Below, piece by piece: positions 52,317-60,720 of a stretch of DNA of 64,000 nt (the stretch's first letter is position 1; every line of letters begins with the position of its first letter). The notes under the pieces were generated by a model that was given only the letters and a program-made list of their open reading frames with translations, had not been told where the DNA came from and did not search any database. The stretch comes from Paraburkholderia aspalathi (lineage in GTDB: Bacteria > Pseudomonadota > Gammaproteobacteria > Burkholderiales > Burkholderiaceae): contig NZ_FPBH01000009.1 in NCBI RefSeq assembly GCF_900116445.1, positions 124,001 through 188,000 of the forward strand, written 5' to 3'. Made by a program: the position numbers and the translations under genes.

Positions 52317-52674
52317 ATACGCCCCTTTCTTTTCGTCACCGGCGCGATCGGATAGAAGGACAGATCGTCGACGAAAATCTTGCGCGAATTGTTGCAGGAA
52401 GAACGAGGCTCACTGAAGGGAGATCGTGATCGAGTTTCACGATGTGAACTTAAGGGAGCAGAGGTTTCACGCTGACCGCCGCCTGTAATACTCACCCGTC
52501 AAGACTCGCCTGTTTTTTGCGCGCGTCCGCGAACAGTTCCTTGCACGAACACGCGTCGGCAGATAGCGTTCCTGTGTTGGATGAGGTGTTGCAGTCGTAG
52601 TATGGGTAGGATGATGGGTAGACCTTGTTCAGGCAGAGCGGGAGTCAAACCTGGCCGCGCTTTGCGGGCAACTG
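52317..52674. other. Promoter region of etfBA with repeat copy B
   Basis: 358 bp upstream of etfB. It contains site f (52435-52449) and most of the 94-bp repeat B (52597-52690). The rest codes for nothing I recognise. Confidence 0.65.
52435..52449. promoter_or_regulatory. Putative IclR operator, site f
   Basis: TTTCACGATGTGAAC, 13 of 15 matches to GTTCACGATATGAAC. It lies 119-133 bp before the etfB start. Confidence 0.5.
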
Positions 52675-52690
52675 TTGGAATCGGCTGCCT
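52597..52690. repeat. 94-bp dispersed repeat, copy B
   Basis: Matches 20781-20874 in direct orientation, 80 of 94 bases, without gaps. Its right end lies immediately before the AMP-ligase relic, so it may mark the break point of a past insertion or deletion. Confidence 0.85.
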
Positions 52691-53171
52691 TCCGCCAGAC
52701 GATCCCGGGCGCCGCTGCGCAACTTCGGGACAAGACTGCCGAAACAATCCGCGACGGTTGGCTTTATACCGGCGATCTCGGGCGGGAGGACGAAGACGGT
52801 TACCTCTTCTTCCTTGCTCGAAAGAAAGATAGCCTGCGGCGAAGGGGCAAGAATGTGTCAGCCTGGGAGGTGGAGAACGTCGTCAACTCGCATCCAGATG
52901 TCGAAGAGAGCGCCTTATTGGCGTAGTGAACGAGTTCGCCGACGAAGACCTGAAAATATTTCTCAAGCTGAAAAGCAAGCCGGCCACGTTTGACTACGCG
53001 CTGTTCGTTGCGTGGTGCGAGAAACGCATGGCGCGATTCCAGGTGCCACGGTTCATCGCCATCGTGGACGACTTCTCGAAGACACCGACGCAAAGAATCC
53101 AGAAACAGACTCTATCAGTCAGAACGGACGATTGCTGGGACGGGGGCGCGCAAAGACCCGTGACGACGTAG
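52691..53171 (+). pseudogene. C-terminal relic of an AMP-forming acyl-CoA ligase, frameshifted
   Basis: Remains of an ANL-superfamily gene. The first part (52700-52922) encodes a recognisable LRDKTAETIRDGWLYTGDLG block and RRRGKNVSAWEVENVV, then stops at 52924. Inserting one base near 52914-52916 restores A-L-I-G-V-V-N-E-F-A-D-E-D, which joins to a second part (52926-53171) with YALFVAWCEKRMARFQVPRF and KTPTQRIQKQTL, a normal ligase C-terminus. About 380 N-terminal residues are missing; the break coincides with repeat B. The protein resembles crotonobetaine/carnitine-CoA ligase-like enzymes and not ligases 1-3. Not expected to be functional. Confidence 0.85.
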
Positions 53172-53539
53172 TCATTGTGGCGATGCGACTGAGGAGCGGT
53201 TCGTATGCTGCCTCCGTCACATCGGGCTTGAGCGCTAGTTTGGCCGCGAACCGGCACGGCATTCGAATCTGCGGTGCCTATGATGCGGGTGGTCAGGCGC
53301 CGTGCCGCCACTCGGGCCCTCCAGGATACGGCAGACCTGCCGTCACCCGCTTCCGGCGAGGCCCCTTTAGTTCGCCGGTCCACTTGTAGAAACACAATAT
53401 ACTTCCTATCAGCAGCACGCGGGCATCGGCAGCAAACTAGAAGCCAAACAACCTTCCGGTAGTCAACGCGATTCTGTCGCTGCAAAAAAAACTGAAGCCG
53501 GCCGTTGAGTCAGGCACATGGAGACAAGGAGCGAGAGCG
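53172..53539. other. Intergenic region, no recognised content
   Basis: 368 bp after the ligase relic and before the HTH-binding-protein gene. No operator copies, hairpins or gene-like frames were seen. It probably contains the promoter of the downstream gene and decayed DNA. Confidence 0.5.
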
Positions 53540-55234
53540 GTGACGAAGCAAGAACTGTTGACGATCATTTCCTTCGCCGAGAAGGCGCGGGCGTTGTCAA
53601 ACGAGTGTCTAGGGATCAATGAGGCAACGTGGGATATTCTGCTTTTCGTAATCCGCAGGCATCTGGAGAACAAGCTGGTGACAGTAACCAGCCTGGCACA
53701 CGCCGCGAACATGCCCTACAGCACGGCGGTGCGAAAGATCGATCAGATGTTGGAGGAGGAACTGATCATCAAGCGGGAGCGCACTACGACCGGGAAATCG
53801 TTCTCCCTGCATCCCAGTGAGGACATGATCGCCCGCTTTCACGACTATGCGCTGCGAATGAAGGACATAGTCGCTCAGACCTTTGGGTTTCCAACTGATG
53901 CCGAGGGACGTAGTAGCTACTATTTCGGTGCGTCCTATATGGCTGCCAACATTATCTCAGGGCCCGCAATCCTGCGTCAGGGGATCGGGGTCAAGAATAC
54001 AATGCGTTTTTTGTTCACCGACGACCCGACGTTTCTCATCCTCGCGCGTGCTCAAAAGGAGCTCGAACAATGGTTGGGTGGCAAGGTTGAGATCACTTGT
54101 GCATCGATAGATGATGTTCGAACACTGACCCTTAACGATGCCCAGCGAGCAGTCTCTCATTACGACATCATCGATTTCGATATGCCACAGATTGGCGAGT
54201 ATGCGCAGAAGGGTGTACTGATGCCGATTGATGCTCTGCTCGAAAGCAGCAACATGAACCCCTCCGACTTCCATCCTGCGAGCTGGAATGCCGCGAGCTA
54301 CGATGGAGTCCGGTACGGCGTTCCAATCGAGCCGACCGCCGAGCTATTTTTTTATCGGACAGATATCTTTGAATCTCTCGGTCTCGCGCCCCCCACAACC
54401 GTCGACGAAACGTTGCATGCTCTTCGTCTACTTAAGAAGCGGCGACCGGACATCGCTGGGGTTGCTTTCTGTGCTGCGCGTGGAACCCCCATCGGGCATA
54501 CATTCTTACAACTACTGGGTGACTTCGGCAGGTCACCGCTTGATCTGCCGGTGATCGACGGAGATTTCGATCTTTCACAACTTTCTGGCGAGCGGATCGC
54601 ATGCATGATCGACAGCCCGGAAGGTCTTGCGACGGCAGAGTATCTTCTCGCTCTCCAGAATTTCGCACCACCAAACCTGCTGCACCTCGCTTGGGACGAC
54701 GTCGGCCAACTTTATGCCGAAGGGAAGATTGCGACCGGATATGTCTGGTCGGTTCGCGCAGCGCGCTTCGAATTTGATTCGGGGTCGCCTGCCCACAAAC
54801 GGTCCGGTTTTCTTCCTCATCCGCGCGCGGTGGGAACACAATGCATCTCGCCAATGGGCGGATACGCGCTCGGTATCCCCAGGAACATTGATCCGAAACG
54901 TGTTGATATGGCGTGGCGTGTTACCCAATATCTTACGTCCCCCGAGCTGATCAAGTATTACGTCCAGAATGGCTGTCTGGTCAGTCCGCGCTTTAGTGTC
55001 AGCGCAGATCCTGAGGTCAAAGGCATGAGTGGCGTCATCGAGATCATAGATAGACTCGCGCAAAACGATCAACTGAAGTATTGGCAACGCCCCCCAATCC
55101 CGGAGTTTTCAGGAATGACGTCGATCCTCGGCGAAGAGATTCATCGAATGATGCGCGGCGAGATCAAACCGAAAGAAGCGCTGGTCCGGTCTCAACAGCG
55201 TATCGACCGCATCCTTCAAGCGCGCGAGAGTTGA
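53540..55234 (+). CDS. Winged-helix regulator fused to an ABC-type solute-binding domain
   Basis: 564 residues, unusual architecture. Residues about 15-95 form a MarR/DtxR-like winged helix (VTVTSLAHAANMPYSTAVRKIDQMLEEELI as helix-turn-helix and recognition helix, then the wing). Residues about 130-560 are a whole family-1 extracellular solute-binding protein (MalE/UgpB type): MRFLFTDDPTFLILARAQKELEQWLGGKVEIT, HYDIIDFDMPQIGEYAQKGVLMPID, RYGVPIEPTAELFFYRTDIFESLG and MAWRVTQYLTS. There is no signal peptide or lipobox, so it should stay in the cytoplasm as a ligand-sensing transcription factor. GTG start with AAGGAG upstream. The target is possibly the neighbouring operons; no site was found. 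Confidence 0.85.
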   Translation: MTKQELLTIISFAEKARALSNECLGINEATWDILLFVIRRHLENKLVTVTSLAHAANMPYSTAVRKIDQMLEEELIIKRERTTTGKSFSLHPSEDMIARFHDYALRMKDIVAQTFGFPTDAEGRSSYYFGASYMAANIISGPAILRQGIGVKNTMRFLFTDDPTFLILARAQKELEQWLGGKVEITCASIDDVRTLTLNDAQRAVSHYDIIDFDMPQIGEYAQKGVLMPIDALLESSNMNPSDFHPASWNAASYDGVRYGVPIEPTAELFFYRTDIFESLGLAPPTTVDETLHALRLLKKRRPDIAGVAFCAARGTPIGHTFLQLLGDFGRSPLDLPVIDGDFDLSQLSGERIACMIDSPEGLATAEYLLALQNFAPPNLLHLAWDDVGQLYAEGKIATGYVWSVRAARFEFDSGSPAHKRSGFLPHPRAVGTQCISPMGGYALGIPRNIDPKRVDMAWRVTQYLTSPELIKYYVQNGCLVSPRFSVSADPEVKGMSGVIEIIDRLAQNDQLKYWQRPPIPEFSGMTSILGEEIHRMMRGEIKPKEALVRSQQRIDRILQARES

Positions 55235-55439
55235 GGCACCCGGTCGAACGCGAAGATGGTCGGAATGCGATGCGTACTTGCCAATCCCCATGAGATGCCT
55301 GGCACAGTCTCGCGTTGGGCCGCGGCACCTTCAAAAAAGTCCAAAATGAACTTTTCTCAAAGTGGACACCTGCGCGCTTTGTCTTTGTCTGCCCCTCCGC
55401 AATAATCAGATCCCAGTTTTCCTTGTAGAGGAACAAAAA

Positions 55440-56366
55440 ATGGCGGATCGGTGGAGCGAGATAGAGTTGTTCGTCCTGACTGGCGAACTGGGCAGCCTCT
55501 CGAAAGCCGCCGATAGACTCGATATGTCGAACGCTTCGGCAAGTCGCACGCTGAGCGCGCTCGAAGAACGTTTGGGGGCACGCCTCATAGAGCGGACTAC
55601 CCGGAGGATGTGGCTGACTGATGTTGGGCATGACTACCACCAGAGATGTTCTGCAATGCTTGCAGAAATGGCAGAGGCAGAATCAATCGTCTCCGACGAA
55701 TGCGTGGTCGCTCGTGGCGTTTTGCGGGTAACGAGTTCAGTCTCGTTCGCGATGATGCATATTGCTCCAGCACTCCCCGAACTCAGGAAGAGGTACCCGG
55801 ACCTTTCCGTGCAGATTGTGACGGCGAATCAGTATCAGGATTTCATCGAGGCGGGGATCGATGTGGCAATACGTACCAAGGAGCATGAACACGACTCCGG
55901 AATCACAGTGCGGAGGCTCGCCGAAACACGGCGAGTGATCGCTGCTTCACCGGGCTATCTGCAACTGCATGGACGTCCTCGCACACCGGAGGATCTCGAT
56001 ACGCATCAGATGCTGGTATATAACCTCGCAGCAGATCCCTATATGCTTCACCTGCGCAAGGGCGAAGATGAGCGTCACATCCGGATCGAAAGCGTGCTCG
56101 ATTCGAACGAAGGTCAGGTCATCGTTGGCGCTGGCCGAGCTGGCCTTGGAATGGTCATCCAGCCTTTGTACATCATCTACGATGACATCGTTTCGGGGAG
56201 GCTCATTCCGGTTCTTGAGGACTGGAAGCTGCCGCCACTCACGATCAATCTTGCGTATCAGAGTCGTAAGTATCAGCCGGCGAAAATTCGGGCTTTCACA
56301 GAGTTCCTCATCGAACGGGTGAAGAATCTGGATTTGGAAAAACGATGGCTGACGGAGGCTGCGTGA
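55440..56366 (+). CDS. LysR-family transcriptional regulator 2
   Basis: 308-residue LysR protein with the N-terminal winged helix (about 5-65; WSEIELFVLTGELGSLSKAAD, then SNASASRTLSALEERLGA as recognition helix) and a C-terminal effector domain (about 90-300). The frame opens at 55362, but the ATG at 55440 has AGAGGAA upstream and the family start. It lies 206 bp after the HTH-binding-domain gene and converges (158 bp) with the amidohydrolase. A partial copy of its N-terminus appears at 59998, in front of the intradiol dioxygenase operon, so LysR-type control of that operon is likely. Effector unknown. Confidence 0.9.
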   Translation: MADRWSEIELFVLTGELGSLSKAADRLDMSNASASRTLSALEERLGARLIERTTRRMWLTDVGHDYHQRCSAMLAEMAEAESIVSDECVVARGVLRVTSSVSFAMMHIAPALPELRKRYPDLSVQIVTANQYQDFIEAGIDVAIRTKEHEHDSGITVRRLAETRRVIAASPGYLQLHGRPRTPEDLDTHQMLVYNLAADPYMLHLRKGEDERHIRIESVLDSNEGQVIVGAGRAGLGMVIQPLYIIYDDIVSGRLIPVLEDWKLPPLTINLAYQSRKYQPAKIRAFTEFLIERVKNLDLEKRWLTEAA

Positions 56367-56524
56367 TTGGTCATATGCGCCAGTGCTGCGCTTTCACTTC
56401 CGAGGGCTCGCGAAATCCGGGACATGGCACCAGGCGCAGCGTCGCGTCCTTGCCTGTCGTTATGCGCAACTGGTGATGAGCGAGCGTCGAGCGACCAGAC
56501 CAAAGGTCCGCTTTGGACGTCGCT

Positions 56525-57886
56525 TCAACCCGTGCTTGTAGCGAGTTCCGCGAAACGCTCGTTGATACGGCTGCCCGAGGCGTCCAGTTCGTCGAGCCGT
56601 TGCTCCAACTGCTCGTAAAGAAGTTTTCCGGCGCGCTTTTTGAACTCGCCAGCCACTAACACCGTGTCGACGTTTGCGGCACTTCCTTGCATTAGCACTG
56701 ACGAAACAGGGTCGTGCACCGGTCGCATACTCAAACCGTCTGCACGAATCAACACGACATCGGCTTGCTTGCCCGGCGTGAGCGACCCAATTCGATCCTG
56801 CAGGCCAAGTGCCTCTGCGCCGCGAATCGTTATCCAACTGAGTGCGTCCGACGTGGAAATCGTCGAATGACTCGGCAACTGCCCGCTGTCGACCCGAGCC
56901 TGCGCATTGTCCAACGCACGCTGCGAGGCCAACGCGACCCGCGCCACCGTGAACATGTCGCCTGCGATGGCTGACTCGAGATCGACACCAAGTGACGGCG
57001 CCCCGCCCGCGTCACGCAATCGGCCAGTGATCGGATGGCCGTGTCCCTGAGTCATTTCCGTCTCGGGCGCGACAGAGAAGGTCACCCCACGGCCGATCAT
57101 CATCCGGAGTTGCGCGTCGCTCAGATTGTTACCATGGACGATGTTGGTGGTCGGGCCAAGAAGGTCGCGCTCGGCCAGACGTTCCCAACCATCGGGCGTC
57201 TTCGGCTCGAGCCCTGCGCAGTGCATGCTGGCGATCAGTTCGTACTCGGCGGCAAGCAGAAAATCATGCTCGGCTACCTCATAGGTCGAGTAATGAGGGC
57301 CGAGGATCGCCATGCCGAGCGTGACGCGCGCGTCGCGGCTTGTGAACCTGTTCTTCAGCAGGCGCTCGATTTCGCTACGTGGATGGGGAATCTCGCTGAA
57401 GTGCTTCTGCCCAGGTTTCGGATCTGGCTTTGGGGAACCGTGAAAATACACGGCGCGGATCCCTGACTCGAGCAGTCCGTCGATCGCGCGATCCGTGTGT
57501 TCGGGCGTCGGATTGTTGTGGCACCAGTCGCCCAGCGTGGTCGTGCCAAGACTCAGCTGGTTGAGCGCACCCACGAGCGTCCCGATGTAAAGGTCATCCT
57601 GGTTGAACAGCGTTGCTAGTCCCGCATGGACGCTACGGAAATAGGTGGGCAATGTCCAGTTAGCCGCCACCCCGCGCAGCGCGGTCTGCCACGTGTGCAT
57701 GTGCGCGTTGATGAGCCCCGGAATGACAATGCAACCGGTAGCGTCGAGTTGTTCAGCATCGTTCGCCTGGACCTGCGGTCCTACAGCGACAATCAGGTCA
57801 TTCTCGATCAATAAGTTGAAGCGGCCATTGCCGATGGCCGGGTCCATCGTGACTACATGACCGCCTGTAATCAGCATCTTCATCAA
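56525..57886 (-). CDS. Amidohydrolase (ATZ/TRZ, cytosine deaminase-like family)
   Basis: 453-residue metal-dependent hydrolase of the amidohydrolase superfamily. Seen: the composite N-terminal beta domain MLITGGHVVTMDP, the metal ligands His62 and His64 in GLINAHMHT, GDWCHNNPTPEHTD near 118, a further His in SMHCAG near 220 and VHGNNLSD near 248, and the C-terminal SLTPGKQADVVLI block. The last acidic metal ligand is not assigned with certainty. It might deaminate or dechlorinate an N-heterocycle or act as a chlorohydrolase/imidazolone-like hydrolase. It is fourth gene of the minus-strand run (71 bp gap to the FMN reductase). Substrate unassigned. Confidence 0.85.
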   Translation of the reverse strand: MMKMLITGGHVVTMDPAIGNGRFNLLIENDLIVAVGPQVQANDAEQLDATGCIVIPGLINAHMHTWQTALRGVAANWTLPTYFRSVHAGLATLFNQDDLYIGTLVGALNQLSLGTTTLGDWCHNNPTPEHTDRAIDGLLESGIRAVYFHGSPKPDPKPGQKHFSEIPHPRSEIERLLKNRFTSRDARVTLGMAILGPHYSTYEVAEHDFLLAAEYELIASMHCAGLEPKTPDGWERLAERDLLGPTTNIVHGNNLSDAQLRMMIGRGVTFSVAPETEMTQGHGHPITGRLRDAGGAPSLGVDLESAIAGDMFTVARVALASQRALDNAQARVDSGQLPSHSTISTSDALSWITIRGAEALGLQDRIGSLTPGKQADVVLIRADGLSMRPVHDPVSSVLMQGSAANVDTVLVAGEFKKRAGKLLYEQLEQRLDELDASGSRINERFAELATSTG

Positions 57887-57961
57887 CGCGTCTCCCTGGT
57901 TCTAGTGGGCTGTATCCCGGTAAGGCGAATTTGTTGTCGCCGCCTCGCCGCCACAACGGGC

Positions 57962-58540
57962 TTATTTGATTGCCAGTTTGTGCTGCATGGTAAAGGCAGC
58001 AAAGGATTTCAGTTGAGCGGAGATGATTTCGCGCGTCTGCGGGTCCGTGACGCTCTTGCCCTCTACGTCTAGCTTGCTTGCGGCTCCGCCTACCATAACC
58101 TCGGGTTTGTTCAGCACCTGCGAATCGAGGAATACCAGGCTCTGGCGCAAATGGTATTGCGCGCGGGCGCCTCCAAAAATGCCAGGGGACGCCGACTGGA
58201 TCGCAACGGGCTTGCCTGCAAACGGGGCTGTCGGGAGACGCGAAAGCCAGTCCAGCGCATTTTTCAGCACACCGGGAACCGAATAGTTGTATTCAGGCGT
58301 GACGATGATGACTCCGTCCGCTTCACCAATTGCGTTTCCAAGTTCAAGCACAGTTTGCGGAAAACCCTCGGCCTGAACATCCGCGTCGTAGTGGGGGAGC
58401 AACCCAACGGAGGGTAACCTCGTCACCTGGACATTCTCCGGCGCTAACGTCTGCAGGGAGTCGGCGATGGCTGCGTGGAAAGAAAGACGACGCAGGCTTC
58501 CGACAAGCGTCACCAGACGCAGGGGGTTTTGATCAGACAT
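57962..58540 (-). CDS. NADPH-dependent FMN reductase
   Basis: 192-residue flavodoxin-fold reductase of the SsuE/ArsH/azoreductase type: LVGSLRRLSFHAA near 12, VIIVTPEYNYSVPGVLKNALDWLSR near 76-100 and KPVAIQSASPG near 108. It reduces free or bound FMN with NADPH, usually feeding a flavin-dependent monooxygenase, or acts on quinones. No monooxygenase partner is adjacent in the window, so the quinone-reductase role (for example of hydroxyquinol or quinone products) fits the intradiol neighbour as well. It lies between the Dabb gene and the amidohydrolase on one strand. Upstream AGGAA supports the start. Confidence 0.88.
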   Translation of the reverse strand: MSDQNPLRLVTLVGSLRRLSFHAAIADSLQTLAPENVQVTRLPSVGLLPHYDADVQAEGFPQTVLELGNAIGEADGVIIVTPEYNYSVPGVLKNALDWLSRLPTAPFAGKPVAIQSASPGIFGGARAQYHLRQSLVFLDSQVLNKPEVMVGGAASKLDVEGKSVTDPQTREIISAQLKSFAAFTMQHKLAIK

Positions 58541-58648
58541 GATGTTCCTTAGGAAGTAGTTATGTGATGGCCCTGAGGGACCATGTGTATCGATACGATC
58601 AGGTTGATGCCCAATGCTGCATATGCTCGGGCATGCACGTGCGCCAAC

Positions 58649-58996
58649 TCAGGCGTTGATCGCGCTTATCCGCGGTCCAGCGGAGTCGGCTGTCGTCTCG
58701 ACGCAATAGTCGACCTGAAAACGCGCTGTTCTCATATTGCCAAGTAGCTCTCGCACTCGCAGGTGCTCCGGATGCGTCGCATAGGCGTCAAGAGCGGCCT
58801 GTGAATCAAACTCCGTGATGAGAACGACATCACAGGCATAGTCGACCGCACTCGAATCGAGTCCGATTTCAAGCTTCAGCATGCCTGGAATTTGACCACG
58901 TAGCCCTTCAAAGCTCTCCTTGACGAGCCGGCGGGCTTTCTGATGTTCTTGCGGGGTCTCACCGCTAACTCGCCACATGACAATATGTCGGATCAT
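58649..58996 (-). CDS. Dabb (stress-responsive A/B barrel) domain protein
   Basis: 115-residue ferredoxin-like alpha-beta barrel protein; the family start MIRHIVMWRVSGE and KARRLVKESFEGLRGQIPGM near 20-40 followed by DVVLITEFDSQAALDAYATHPEH near 58-80 are characteristic. Members bind ring compounds or act as small cyclases, isomerases or decarboxylases; no catalytic residue is predicted here. It overlaps the intradiol dioxygenase gene by four bases and sits 108 bp upstream of the FMN-reductase gene, so it is cotranscribed with the ring-cleavage enzyme. It may handle the product of ring cleavage (muconolactone-isomerase-like), as inferred from context. Confidence 0.85.
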   Translation of the reverse strand: MIRHIVMWRVSGETPQEHQKARRLVKESFEGLRGQIPGMLKLEIGLDSSAVDYACDVVLITEFDSQAALDAYATHPEHLRVRELLGNMRTARFQVDYCVETTADSAGPRISAINA

Positions 58997-59877
58997 GCAT
59001 GAACCTCCGCGGGGTTTAGTACGAAGTCGTAATTGACCGTATAGAACGGCTTTTTCATTTTTGTACCGTCCGGCGCCACGCTAGGATCGTGCTCGACCCA
59101 GTCGGTGATTAACGTTGAGCGAACACCAAACACCGCATCAGAGTCGAGATACTTGTCTCCATCGCGGAATACATGGGTGATCAGCGTTTCGTAGCCGGGC
59201 GCCACAATCATGAAATGCAGGTGTGCCGGCCGCCATGGATGCCGCCCGAGCGCTTCCAGCATTCGGCCCACGGGGCCGTCGTGGGGAATCGGATATGCCT
59301 CAGCGAGGATCGAGCGAAACTGAAATTTCCCGTCAATGCCGCTGTATAGCCTGCCGCGCGCCTGGTGGGCTGCGGAACCCGAACCATCGGACGACCGTTG
59401 GACATCGTAGAATCCGTCTTCGTCGGACTGCCAGACGTCGATCCGTGCGCCGCTCACCGGCGTGCCGTCAAGACCGCGGATTTGGCCGCTTACAAAACAC
59501 GGCTCGCCTCGCGCGCCGTTCGCGATATCCGCGCCGTTTTCGTATTCCGGCGCGCCCTCGACATAGAACGGACCAAATACGGTTGCTTCCGTGCAGTGGG
59601 TCGGCTTTTTGTGGTTCAGCGCCATCACGAGCATCGACAGGCCAAGCGTGTCCGAAAGCAGAATGAATTCCTGACGCTTGTCATCCGTGATGTGTCCAGC
59701 TTCAGTCAGAAACTGTATGGCCTTGAGCCACTCCGCCTCGGTGAGCTTGATATCGCGCACGAAGCTATGAAGATGCTGCACCAGACTGGTGATGATCGTG
59801 CGTAGTCTGCTGTCGCAGCGATCGTCCATTGACGCAAGTACGGCCTGCGTAATGGTGTCCTCGTTGATGTTGCGCAT
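58993..59877 (-). CDS. Intradiol ring-cleavage dioxygenase (hydroxyquinol 1,2-dioxygenase-like)
   Basis: 294-residue non-haem iron(III) dioxygenase; opens a catechol- or hydroxyquinol-type ring between the hydroxyls to a muconate or maleylacetate. Iron ligands are seen with family spacing: Tyr157 (DGFYD), Tyr195 (AYPIP), His219 and His221 (RPAHLHF). An N-terminal helical dimerisation domain (1-95) and the FGPFYVEGAP stretch are typical of the chlorocatechol/hydroxyquinol group. The ATG at 59877 has GGAG upstream; the frame opens to 59952. First gene of the minus-strand unit with Dabb, FMN reductase and amidohydrolase. Hydroxyquinol rather than catechol is favoured only by overall resemblance. 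Confidence 0.9.
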   Translation of the reverse strand: MRNINEDTITQAVLASMDDRCDSRLRTIITSLVQHLHSFVRDIKLTEAEWLKAIQFLTEAGHITDDKRQEFILLSDTLGLSMLVMALNHKKPTHCTEATVFGPFYVEGAPEYENGADIANGARGEPCFVSGQIRGLDGTPVSGARIDVWQSDEDGFYDVQRSSDGSGSAAHQARGRLYSGIDGKFQFRSILAEAYPIPHDGPVGRMLEALGRHPWRPAHLHFMIVAPGYETLITHVFRDGDKYLDSDAVFGVRSTLITDWVEHDPSVAPDGTKMKKPFYTVNYDFVLNPAEVHA

Positions 59878-59978
59878 CGCTGTCGTCTCCGTTGTGCGCG
59901 TGTGCATGAGACGACAGGTTAACGACCTCATAACGGAAAAGAAATGCGTCAAAGTGAAATGACATTTCCGCTAGGTGG

Positions 59979-60060
59979 ATGAATCAGCCGTAACGATCGT
60001 TGGACCGAAATCGAATTATTTGTTTTGACGCTAATGAACGATGGCCAGATTTTCTCGGAT
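59979..60060 (+). pseudogene. LysR N-terminal relic
   Basis: From 59998 the frame reads R-W-T-E-I-E-L-F-V-L-T, which matches the LysR 2 start RWSEIELFVLT at 10 of 11 residues, then diverges. An ATG at 59979 is in a different frame and soon meets a stop. It may be the stump of a LysR gene once divergent from the dioxygenase operon. Confidence 0.5.
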
Positions 60061-60301
60061 GCCGTCGTGTCGTCGTCCCATTCCCGGGGAAATCCGGATG
60101 GACTTTCCCCTTCAAGGTGGTCACCGCAAAGATATTTCCACCTGCCGGAAATATGATTTCGCGGGCACGCATATTTCTTTAGCGCACGTTCGAATAGTCT
60201 ACAGCCATGCCACGAAACGCAACGCGGCGTTGCAAAGGTGACAACGAAGTCGGCAAACCCACCGATTCACCTGGCCCGGGCGGCCTGGTAGGAGACCATC
60301 G

Positions 60302-60540
60302 ATGAAAGCAGTCCGGGTTCATGGTAAGCGCGATCTTTGCGCCGATGAAGTATGCCCCACGAAAACCGAGCTTGGGACAGGTGCTTGTCATAGCAACACC
60401 GTGCGGCATCTGCGGCACCGGTCCTCATGAATATGATCACGGCCCGGCGTGGACGTCCGCAAGCCCGTCCCCCACATCAGCGCTTCCCTTCCACAGATTA
60501 CTGGCCGCGAGTTCGCGGGCCGCGGTTCCATCGGGCCGCC
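60302..60540 (+). pseudogene. N-terminal relic of a Zn-dependent dehydrogenase (2,3-butanediol dehydrogenase-like)
   Basis: Starts as MKAVRVHGKRDL, a usual Zn-dehydrogenase beginning. After frame changes it reads VLVIATPCGICGTGPHEYDHGPA (zinc-ligand block with the CGICG-x-HEY pattern) and then PHISASLPQITGREFAG, which matches the GHEF segment around the second zinc ligand with His changed to Arg. At least two frameshifts and early loss of the rest; not functional. Confidence 0.65.
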
Positions 60541-60720
60541 GACCGGACCTCAGGATCGCTATCTTCGGCCCAGAACGTTCGAGTGCTGAGAGACGCTGAT
60601 AGATAAAAACAGTTCCGGGCTAGAGATACCAGTGGCGATGCCACAGTAGGTGGCCACGGAACGTGTTGAGGAAGTCGAAAACAGAACTGCGAATAGCGGA
60701 CATCAGAAAGGAGATAGAAA

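Larger units (their letters stand above)
59878..60720. other. Divergent region with two gene relics
   Basis: 843 bp between the intradiol dioxygenase operon and SDR 4. It contains a LysR N-terminal relic (59998 on) and a Zn-dehydrogenase relic (60302-60540). The remaining bases include the promoters of both flanking operons; no operator copies of the two families above were found. AGGAG and a purine run precede the SDR start. Confidence 0.65.
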
